Below, in pieces: positions 24,501 to 36,500 of a DNA stretch of 64,000 nt. Within the stretch, counting starts at the first letter, position 1. Every line of letters starts with the position of its first letter. The notes under the pieces were generated by a model that searched no databases, was not told the DNA's origin, and saw only the letters and a list, made by a program, of their open reading frames with translations. The translations under genes were made by a program, and so were the position numbers. The stretch is from Arenicola marina (Eukaryota; Annelida; Polychaeta; Arenicolidae), in NCBI GenBank assembly GCA_964019135.1, contig OZ025265.1:18575143-18639142 (forward strand), written 5' to 3'.

Positions 24501-27500
24501 ATTAATTAGTAATTTACTGTAGAGATGTTCATATATATTTTCTATGATCTCGTGATGAGTATATGGCGAGACTGCTCAAGGGCATACATTCCAGGGAGAA
24601 AAAAAACTATGTGTATGATTTTTAAACAAAATGGTTAAGCCATATCATGGGTGCGACAATCAAAACTGCTTGACTGATTGTGTGATGAACGTTTGGTTTC
24701 AAACTTGCTGTCCTGGGTGTTAGTATATGACTGTCAATCTTCTCCTCGTTGACCCCCGTCTCGCCTCTCCCACCCACCCTCCTCGCTCAGACATGGACGT
24801 CAGCCAAGCGCTCCAGCGACTGACTGAACCCGGACCCTACAAACTACCGTCTCTGGGACGGGTGGTAACCAGGGCAACTTCTAAGCTCCAGATGAAGCCG
24901 GAGGAGGCGCCAATCCCTGCAGACCTACTCAACGAAATATTACTGGTGCGACACCACGAGGGTCACACGACCAGCTTGATTGGGCTTTATCTGGGAAGCT
25001 TAACCGACGTCGCTCCTGGCATCAAATTCCGATCATGCTGTAAAGACTGTGTCTGTGATTGCTTCACGGGGCAATGATGGTATTGCAATGATGCAGCACG
25101 TATGGAGTGAGCGCGTTTGTATTAAGTCTTTAAGAAACGTAGGCGTTATCAAAAGTATCATCATGGCAAAACATGGCAGCAATGTCCAGATTAGATGATC
25201 GTAGAGAGTAGGGAGTTACCCCCGGGGACATGGCTCAACTCTCCCGTCTTTCTCCCATTGACGCGATATGACCAAAAGTGGTTAAAGACGTCCTGATTAT
25301 ACAACCAATCAGATTGGATGAAGTAGTACACAAGAAAAACACACTGGGATGCGCCGTTAAGGCGAAAAAGGTGTGGTTACCCCACGTCTTTTTATTTAAG
25401 GCACTCTTTATGTTTGTCCTTATACAATAAACACCTCGATTCATCGTTTTCTATTTTAATAATTTTACGTAATTGTCCACATAAAATGCTGCAAGATAAA
25501 CTGTAACGTTAACCCCGTGGTCTAGTAGGTAACCCGTTGGGCTGTATGGTAGTGTGCTCCGCTACGAGTGTGGTTGGAATCCAACCGGTGCAAATGATTG
25601 TGCAGGATACAGATCCTAAGTCTTTCTTTACAAAGACTAGAGGCTCAATTTCTCTCGGAGACGCGGCATCTCTCTACCTTTCCCTGCTCATTGTCACGAC
25701 ATGAGCTACAGAGGTTAAAACGTTCTACTTTAAACCAACCAAATACAAGTTTTTCTATATCTTTTTCGTGTCCCTAGATGCTGTTTCCAGACGCCAAATC
25801 TGACGCCCAGAAGATCTCCAAGAGCATGTCTGCGGCGTCCCTGGCGGGCGGGGAGGGTGGGGGAGGGGGAGGTGAGGGTAGTGACGCCAGCAAGGAGAAC
25901 TCCCCGCCATCCCGGGGCGATCCGCAGGACTTGGAGAAATCCATGGTGAGTTAGTTGTACGATATATGGAAGACATGGAAAAAATCGTGGTTAGTTGTGC
26001 GATACATGGAAGACCCGGAGAAAGCCATCGTTAGTTGTGTGATACATGCAAGACCTGGCGAAATGCATGGTTAGTTGCGTGATACATGCAAGACCCGGAG
26101 AAATCCATTGTTAATTGCGTGATACATGGAAGACCCGGAGAAATCCATGTTTAGTTGTGCTTTTTTTGTGCGTTAGTTCAATCTAGTGCTCTTAATCGTC
26201 ATAAAAACAGAGGATAAAAAAATCTTGATTCTCCTTGGCTTTAACACATTTTTTAAAAAGCCCCTGAGATAGAAATAAAATCACACAAAGTCAGTACGTT
26301 AGAAAACAAATTTAGCGGAGATTTAATTTGAGGTGGTTCATGAGACGCAGGCGGTGATACGAGATTCAGGTGTTGAATAATCATATACAAACTGCAAGCT
26401 ACCGATCATTACATTTCATTACACTATATGTAACTCTTACTACCCCCCCGCCACCCCGCCCTACCCCCCACGCAGGAGATGTTCAAGCAGTTTAAGTCTG
26501 CCCCGGCCGGGACCCTCAGCTACCGTCTCGCCACCTGTATGTGTATCGTGAACCACAGTTACGGCGGTCTGCGGGCCGTCGTCCACCTCTGGCAGGAGTT
26601 CGTGCTGGAGATGCGCTACCGCTGGGAGAACAACTATCCCGTGCCCGAGTGAGTATCTTAACATGGAAGCCCATTGCGGAAATAATTGTTTCTTTTAGTT
26701 GTATTATATATATTGCTTACTGAAGCTGTTACATTTTGTTTTTTTCTGCCAGTTTAGTACGAAAAGATATTTAGAAAATAAGTCTTGCCATTTGTTGTTG
26801 ACTTATTGTTTATTGAAGGTTTTACATGTCAGTGTCCGGCCAGCTTAGTATGGAAAGCAATTCCGAAAACAATCCCCTGTGTCAATCTGAGTCTAGGAAT
26901 CTAGTTCCTTTTACTTTGTTATCACAGAAGACGTCTTCGCCCAAGTAAACTGTTCTCATGAGCGTATGAAGCGTTTATTTTGGCATTAAATCAAACTCAA
27001 ATACTTGTCAGAAAGGTAGGATTCAATGTCCATAAGGAAGTGACCTTATACTTGTACAGCCATGAATATTAGCTGTGTATGATGCTAATTATATGACGGC
27101 GTTTTATTTACAGTTTAGACCCTGGATCACCTAACATGGGCTGCAGCTTGCTCCACCAGAAATTACAGGTAAGTCTAACTTCAGGCCTTATTCACAATAG
27201 GTGCCGTGTATTATTCCCAGCATTGCGGAAGGTATATGGTTTACATTTCCCTTTCTTGAGGATTTTTAAACGTAAACCTGTGGAGGATAAGAAACTGTTT
27301 ATAAAATATTGAATGTTCAAGTTGAAGGTTTATGTAAACGTAACTGTGTCAATTCTTTCATCTTATGAAAACATTTAAGGTCTTATCGTCCTTTATTGTG
27401 TAATTCACAGTAAAACATGAAAACATTTAAGGTCTTATCATCATTAATTGTGTACTTTACAGTATAACATGAACACAGTTAAGGTCCTATCGTCACTAGT

Positions 27501-30500
27501 TGTCTACTTCACAGTATCACACTGCATTATTTTCAGGACTTTGTGAGCACAGGGTCACGTGCGTAATAAAATAACATTTTAGCAAAGTCAATCACTCGAG
27601 ATTTTACTACAAGGATCATTAATGTCTTTTGCCAGATGTTGAATTGTTGCATCGAACGGAAAAAAGCAAGGGAGGCGCTCGCTAGTTCCAGAGGCGTCCC
27701 GCGAGCTGGCGCTTCAGCGAGATTGGACTCAATCTCCAGCGACACGGCAGATGGCGCTGACGACGCCATGAAACCACGTGGCCGATCCGGCTCCAAACCC
27801 GACGCGTCCGTCTCAAGCGACGACGAATTCTTCGAGTGCGAAGACGACAACGCCAGTGACGTGGGCTCCGACAAAGCCGCCAGCCAATCAGGAGCGGAGC
27901 CGATGGACGTCGACCAATCAGATTCCAAGGCGCCGTCCTCGGGAAGCCAGTCAGAGACGCGGAGACGGCTGCGCGAGCGGGATCAGTCTGTCGACGTGGC
28001 GTTCGCCGATTCGTTCACCCACCAGCCCGAGGGCCGGCTCAAGCCCTGTGATGACCTGAGGCTGTTGAATGTGGACGAGGCGTTGTACATACCACTGACC
28101 CAGGAACCGGCGCCCATGACGGAAGACATGCTGGAGGAACACGCCGAGGTGCTCGCCAAGTGAGTTACTTAATGGGAGATGTTCTTCAGTTCATTCTTGA
28201 ATTCCGTACACCGCAATGTACAGTGCTGCCCCCTATAGGGTCTGTAAGTGACATCACAGACAGCGCGCGCTCACCTCCAGCGAATCCGGTTCTGGGTACA
28301 TGACACTTCACCATCCGATATACAAAACATGGAGAGCTAGTTGTAATGGCGTGAAACGCACAAACAACCAGCGTCTTTCAATTCAAAAGTAGTCTGAAAA
28401 ACATTTACTCCATATGGTTTTCGACTCTAACAGTGCATTCATATCAAAAACTTCACGGAGTCTAATTTGAGGCCCATAGTAAAGTATAAGGACCCGCTGA
28501 CGCGTTGTAACCAAAATGGTTGTTCTAGAGAGGAGCGCGCGCTGTACCTCAATGTACAGTGCTGCCCTCTATTGATTATAGTCAGGATATTCCAGCATAT
28601 TCCAGCATCAGCTCGCGACCGGTGTAAATTATTTGATAACTTATGGCTGATTTTATATTACAGTAAAACCTCCACGCCCGACTACCTCCCTAACCCAATC
28701 GCCTCCCTAACTCGGATTTTTTTTCTCCAGTCCCGACGGTCGGCCTATGCTTTAGCATTGTAACAGTATTCTCTAACCCGATCACCTCCCTACTCTGTAA
28801 GTCAATGGATCATTTTGGTCCCAAAGCCCCGTTTCATATTCCCTAATCGAGCCGATCGGTTGTCGGCTAGCGGAAGGATTAGTGTCACCGGCTGATTGCA
28901 ATTAGCAGAACGCGCACACTCCGGCGATAACGCCTGTGGACTGAATGGCACTCTTGAAATGCGTGAAACATGTTTGCTTGTTGTTATAGGTTGTTAGAGT
29001 ATGCATTGAAGCTTTGATGTTCTTGACCCCAAAACTCCCTGGTTATAACACACCCGTAAGATACAAGTAGTTTATCTCCCTCAGCGTCAGGGCAGCAATG
29101 TATTTGATTTTTGATAGGTTAGTTGTATATTCATGTCTCTACTCTGTCCTCTGTCTCTCGCAGTGGACCCCCGGGGACATGGCTTTACTCAGTGCTCTGG
29201 CCACCTGAGAGCCTAACGGCACGTGGGTCGGTGGTTCGCGCCCCGCTGTGGCCATGTCTGTGTGGTCGCAGGATAAAGATCCCATGTCCTTCTTCTCAAA
29301 GAGTAGGGGGTTACCCCCGGGGACATGGCTCCACTCTCCCTTCCTTCTCCCATTGACGCGATATGACCAAAAGCGGTTAAAACGTCCTGAATATACAACC
29401 AACAATCAACCAGTCAGTGTAGCTGCTGTAAATAGCCCTATCTACACTCTGGTGGCCCAGATTTAGCGCACATGCGCACAAAAGGTGGCCGAAAAAAACA
29501 CCCAATTTGTTTTTCATCCATCTCAAATCTGAATCTCTACCTGTGTAGACTGGGGACGTCGCCAGAGGGCGCCACGCTGCGTGCCCGGATGCAGAGCGCC
29601 TGTCTGCTGTCCGACATGGAGTCCTTCCGGGCGGCCAACCCGGGGTGCATCCTGGGAGACTTCGTCCGCTGGTACTCGCCCCGGGACTGGGTGGAGGAGG
29701 ACGTGGTGGCGGAGGATGGCACCGTCACCAGGAAAAGTGAGTGTAAGGGGGGGGGGGGGCAGAGGTGGTGGCGGAGGATGGCACCGTCACCAGGAAAAGT
29801 GAAAGGAGGGGTGGTGGGGTGGATGGGGGGGGGGGCGGAGGACGGCGCCGTTACCAGGAAAAGTGAGTGGAGGGTGGGGGGGGTAGCGGCCGGGAGGAAG
29901 TGGAGAGCGGTGGGGGGGGGGGGGGAGTTGGCTTAGTTTTAAGACTTAGGGCGAACCATTGTTTCAGCATAGCTCTCGAATTACTCACCCCAAACTTTTA
30001 GTACAGTAGTCAATACCCTGGGCTCTAACATGGTATATATGGACGTAATTGTACAGGACCCATCTTCCATGTTAGATCCATCGGAATGGATTATTAGTGT
30101 AAATTGAAGGCCTGAGTAATACTTGAGCAATGCTGAAACAATAGTTCGCCCCTAATCACTATTTGTCCCGTAGGCTCAGGTCTTTCCGCCTCCTAAATTG
30201 TCCCCGAGCTGTAAACCCATTATGTGTTAGGCGTCATGACCATGTCCTAGGAGCCATCGTCGTACGCAGACTGGCGGCTGCCAACAACTGGACGAGCCGG
30301 AAATTAATATTCTCTCCCACAACTCTTCGAGTGTCCCCATCACACGAACAATTTCAAGCAAAACAAATAGTAAGCTGTTTTTTTTTATATCAAAGTCTAT
30401 ATAAAAGTGATCCGTGTCTTATGTTAGGTGACTGTCCGAGTGAGTGGTGTCCTCGCCTTGTTTACAGGTCAGCTGAGTGCCCGGATGCAGATCCCGGGTA

Positions 30501-33500
30501 ACATGTGGGTGGAGGTTTGGCAGAGTGCCAAGGCCGTGCCGGCCAGGCGACAGCGGCGTCTGTTCGACGACACCAAGGAGGCCGAGAAGGTATTTACGCT
30601 ATTATATATTTATATTAAATCTATATATGAAATATATTATAATGTAGTAAATGGTCTTGTGATATTCGACCGTAAATAAAGGGCATTGTGCTCTGTCTCG
30701 CTGAGACCCTTGGCGGATTTCACGAACCCAGTTTAGCAGACTACGGGAATTACTTGGTTACGATGCAAATGACGGGCGATTGTAGCCGTCTGAGCCCCTA
30801 TGTACGTGAAATAGGCCACATAGATCTCGACTGGTTGTCGGGTGAGCAGACTGTCCTGTGAGGTTTGGAGCTCGCCTAATGTAGGTCCTAGTATGGTTTT
30901 GATATAATGAGGTTTGACTCTACCATTAGTAGTAATACAGAACACGTGTGTCTGTCCTGTAGGTCCTTCATTGGCTTGTCGCCATGACTACTAGTAGTAA
31001 TACAGAACACGTGTGTCTGTCCTGTAGGTCCTTCATTGGCTTGTCGCCATGACTACTAGTAGTAATACAGAACACGTGTGTCTCTCCTGTAGGTCCTTCA
31101 TTGGCTTGTCGCCATGACTACTAGTAGTAATACAGAACACGTGTGTCTGTCCTGTAGGTCCTCCATTGGCTCGCCGCCATGACTACTAGTAGTAATACAG
31201 AACACGTGTGTCTCTCCTGTAGGTCCTTCATTGGCTTGTCGCCATGACTACTAGTAGTAATACAGAACACGTGTGTCTGTCCTGTAGGTCCTCCATTGGC
31301 TCGCCGCCATGACTACTAGTAGTAATACAGAACACGTGTGTCTGTCCTGTAGGTCCTTCATTGGCTTGCCGCCATGACTACTAGTAGTAATACAGAACAC
31401 GTGTGTCTGTCCTGTAGGTCCTCCATTGGCTCGCCGCCATAACTACTAGTAGTAATACAGAACACATGTGTCTGTCCTGTAGGTCCTTCATTGGCTTGCC
31501 GCCATGACTACTAGTAGTAATACAGAACACGTGTGTCTGTCCTGTAGGTCCTCCATTGGCTCGCCGCCATGACTACTAGTAGTAATACAGAACACATGTG
31601 TCTGTCCTGTAGGTCCTTCATTGGCTTGTCGTCATGACTACTAGTAGTAATACAGAACACGTGTGTCTGTCCTGTAGGTCCTTCATTGGCTTGTCGCCAT
31701 GACTACTAGTAGTAATACAGAACACGTGTGTCTGTCCTGTAGGTCCTCCATTGGCTCGCCGCCATGACTACTAGTAGTAATACAGAACACGTGTGTCTCT
31801 CCTGTAGGTCCTTCATTGGCTTGTCGCCATGACTACTAGTAGTAATACAGAACACGTGTGTCTGTCCTGTAGGTCCTCCATTGGCTCGCCGCCATGACTA
31901 CTAGTAGTAATACAGAACACGTGTGTCTCTCCTGTAGGTCCTTCATTGGCTTGTCGCCATGACTACTAGTAGTAATACAGAACACGTGTGTCTGTCCTGT
32001 AGGTCCTCCATTGGCTCGCCGCCATGACTACTAGTAGTAATACAGAACACGTGTGTCTGTCCTGTAGGTCCTTCATTGGCTTGCCGCCATGACTACTAGT
32101 AGTAATACAGAACACGTGTGTCTGTCCTGTAGGTCCTCCGTTGGCTCGCCGCCATGACTACTAGTAGTAATACAGAACACATGTGTCTGTCCTGTAGGTC
32201 CTTCATTGGCTTGCCGCCATGACTACTAGTAGTAATACAGAACACGTGTGTCTGTCCTGTAGGTCCTCCATTGGCTCGCCGCCATGACTACTAGTAGTAA
32301 TACAGAACACATGTGTCTGTCCTGTAGGTCCTTCATTGGCTTGTCGTCATGACTACTAGTAGTAATACAGAACACGTGTGTCTGTCCTGTAGGTCCTTCA
32401 TTGGCTTGTCGCCATGACTACTAGTAGTAATACAGAACACGTGTGTCTGTCCTGTAGGTCCTCCATTGGCTCGCCGCCATGACTACCAGTAGTAATACAG
32501 AACACATGTGTCTGTCCTGTAGGTCCTTCATTGGCTTGTCGCCATGACTACTAGTAGTAATACAGAACACGTGTGTCTGTCCTGTAGGTCCTTCATTGGC
32601 TTGTCGCCATGACTACTAGTAGTAATACAGAACACGTGTGTCTGTCCTGTAGGTCCTTCATTGGCTTGTCGCCATGACTACTAGTAGTAATACAGAACAC
32701 GTGTGTCTGTCCTGTAGGTCCTCCATTGGCTCGCCGCCATGACTACTAGTAGTAATACAGAACACATGTGTCTGTCCTGTAGGTCCTTCATTGGCTTGTC
32801 GCCAAGACTACTAGTAGTAATACAGAACACGTGTGTCTGTCCTGTAGGTCCTTCATTGGCTTGTCGCCATGACTACTAGTAGTAATACAGAACACGTGTG
32901 TCTGTCCTGTAGGTCCTTCATTGGCTTGTCGCCATGACTACTAGTAGTAATACAGAACACATGTGTCTGTCCTGTAGGTCCTTCATTGGCTTGTCGCCAT
33001 GACTACTAGTAGTAATACAGAACACGTGTGTCTGTCCTGTAGGTCCTTCATTGGCTTGTCGCCATGACTACTAGTAGTAATACAGAACACGTGTGTCTGT
33101 CCTGTAGGTCCTCCATTGGCTTGTCGCCATGACTACTAGTAGTAATACAGAACACGTGTGTCTGTCCTGTAGGTCCTTCATTGGCTTGTCGCCATGACTA
33201 CTAGTAGTAATACAGAACACGTGTGTCTGTCCTGTAGGTCCTTCATTGGCTTGTCGCCATGACTACTAGTAGTAATACAGAACACGTGTGTCTGTCCTGT
33301 AGGTCCTCCATTGGCTCGCCGCCATGACTACTAGTAGTAATACAGAACACATGTGTCTGTCCTGTAGGTCCTTCATTGGCTTGTCGCCATGACTACTAGT
33401 AGTAATACAGAACACGTGTGTCTGTCCTGTAGGTCCTCCATTGGCTCGCCGCCATGACTACTAGTAGTAATACAGAACACATGTGTCTGTCCTGTAGGTC

Positions 33501-36500
33501 CTTCATTGGCTTGTCGCCGTGACTACTAGTAGTAATACAGAACACGTGTGTCTGTCCTGTAGGTCCTTCATTGGCTTGTCGCCATGACTACTAGTAGTAA
33601 TACAGAACACGTGTGTCTGTCCTGTAGGTCCTCCATTGGCTCGCCGCCATGACTACTAGTAGTAATACAGAACACATGTGTCTGTCCTGTAGGTCCTTCA
33701 TTGGCTTGTCGCCATGACTACTAGTAGTAATACAGAACACGTGTGTCTGTCCTGTAGGTCCTTCATTGGCTTGTCGCCATGACTACTAGTAGTAATACAG
33801 AACACGTGTGTCTGTCCTGTAGGTCCTTCATTGGCTTGTCGCCATGACTACTAGTAGTAATACAGAACACGTGTGTCTGTCCTGTAGGTCCTCCATTGGC
33901 TCGCCGCCATGACTACTAGTAGTAATACAGAACACGTGTGTCTCTCCTGTAGGTCCTTCATTGGCTTGTCGCCATGACTACTAGTAGTAATACAGAACAC
34001 GTGTGTCTGTCCTGTAGGTCCTCCATTGGCTCGCCGCCATGACTACTAGTAGTAATACAGAACACATGTGTCTGTCCTGTAGGTCCTTCATTGGCTTGCC
34101 GCCATGACTACTAGTAGTAATACAGAACACGTGTGTCTGTCCTGTAGGTCCTCCATTGGCTCGCCGCCATGACTACTAGTAGTAATACAGAACACGTGTG
34201 TCTCTCCTGTAGGTCCTTCATTGGCTTGTCGCCATGACTACTAGTGGTAATACAGAACACGTGTGTCTGTCCTGTAGGTCCTTCATTGGCTTGTCGCCAT
34301 GACTACTAGTAGTAATACAGAACACGTGTGTCTGTCCTGTAGGTCCTTCATTGGCTTGTCGCCATGACTACTAGTAGTAATACAGAACACGTGTGTCTGT
34401 CCTGTAGGTCCTTCATTGGCTTGTCGCCATGACTACTAGTAGTAATACAGAACACGTGTGTCTGTCCTGTAGGTCCTCCATTGGCTCGCCGCCATGACTA
34501 CTAGTAGTAATACAGAACACATGTGTCTGTCCTGTAGGTCCTTCATTGGCTTGTCGCCATGACTACTAGTAGTAATACAGAACACGTGTGTCTGTTTTGT
34601 AGATCCTCCATTGGCTCGCCGCCATGACTACTAGTAGTAATACAGAACACATGTGTCTGTCCTGTAGGTCCTTCATTGGCTTGTCGCCATGACTACTAGT
34701 AGTAATACAGAACACGTGTGTCTGTCCTGTAGGTCCTCCATTGGCTCGCCGCCATGACTACTAGTAGTAATACAGAACACGTGTGTCTCTCCTGTAGGTC
34801 CTTCATTGGCTTGTCGCCATGACTACTAGTAGTAATACAGAACACGTGTGTCTGTCCTGTAGGTCCTCCATTGGCTCGCCGCCATGACTACTAGTAGTAA
34901 TACAGAACACATGTGTCTGTCCTGTAGGTCCTACATTGGCTTGCCGCCATAACTACTAGTAGTAATACAGAACACGTGTGTCTGTCCTGTAGGTCCTCCA
35001 TTGGCTCGCCGCCATGACTACTAGTAGTAATACAGAACACATGTGTCTGTCCTGTAGGTCCTTCATTGGCTTGTCGCCATGACTACTAGTAGTAATACAG
35101 AACACGTGTGTCTGTCCTTTAGGTCCTTCATTGGCTTGTCGCCATGACTACTAGTAGTAATACAGAACACGTGTGTCTGTCCTGTAGGTCCTCCATTGGC
35201 TCGCCGCCATGACTACTAGTAGTAATACAGAACACATGTGTCTGTCCTGTAGGTCCTTCATTGGCTTGTCGCCATGACTACTAGTAGTAATACAGAACAC
35301 GTGTGTCTGTCCTGTAGGTCCTTCATTGGCTTGTCGCCATGACTACTAGTAGTAATACAGAACACGTGTGTCTGTCCTGTAGGTCCTCCATTGGCTCGCC
35401 GCCATGACTACTAGTAGTAATACAGAACACATGTGTCTGTCCTGTAGGTCCTTCATTGGCTTGTCGCCGTGACTACTAGTAGTAATACAGAACACGTGTG
35501 TCTGTCCTGTAGGTCCTTCATTGGCTTGTCGCCATGACTACTAGTAGTAATACAGAACACGTGTGTCTGTCCTGTAGGTCCTCCATTGGCTCGCCGCCAT
35601 GACTACTAGTAGTAATACAGAACACATGTGTCTGTCCTGTAGGTCCTTCATTGGCTTGTCGCCATGACTACTAGTAGTAATACAGAACACGTGTGTCTGT
35701 CCTGTAGGTCCTCCATTGGCTCGCCGCCATGACTACTAGTAGTAATACAGAACACATGTGTCTGTCCTGTAGGTCCTTCATTGGCTTGTCGCCATGACTA
35801 CTAGTAGTAATACATAACACGTGTGTCTATTTTGTAGGTCCTCCATTGGCTCGCCGCCATGACTACTAGTAGTAATACAGAACACATGTGTCTGTCCTGT
35901 AGGTCCTTCATTGGCTTGTCGCCATGACTACTAGTAGTAATACAGAACACGTGTGTCTGTCCTGTAGGTCCTCCATTGGCTCGCCGCCATGACTACTAGT
36001 AGTAATACAGAACACGTGTGTCTCTCCTGTAGGTCCTTCATTGGCTTGTCGCCATGACTACTAGTAGTAATACAGAACACGTGTGTCTGTCCTGTAGGTC
36101 CTCCATTGGCTCGCCGCCATGACTACTAGTAGTAATACAGAACACATGTGTCTGTCCTGTAGGTCCTACATTGGCTTGCCGCCATAACTACTAGTAGTAA
36201 TACAAAACACGTGTGTCTGTCCTGTAGGTCCTCCATTGGCTCGCCGCCATGACTACTAGTAGTAATACAGAACACATGTGTCTGTCCTGTAGGTCCTTCA
36301 TTGGCTTGTCGCCATGACTACTAGTAGTAATACAGAACACGTGTGTCTGTCCTGTAGGTCCTCCATTGGCTTGCCGCCATGAAGCCGTCAGATGTCGCCC
36401 TACGTCTGATGCCGATGCTAGCGCACTCTGCGATAACCAAGCTTCTGGAACAAGGTGAGTCTCTTGTCTTCTGGAACAAGGTGAGTGTCTGTCTTCAGAA

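Noticed and set aside
30927-36365. CRISPR-like array
   Set aside because: The 65-bp units are contiguous repeats without unique spacers, and the setting is an animal gene intron.
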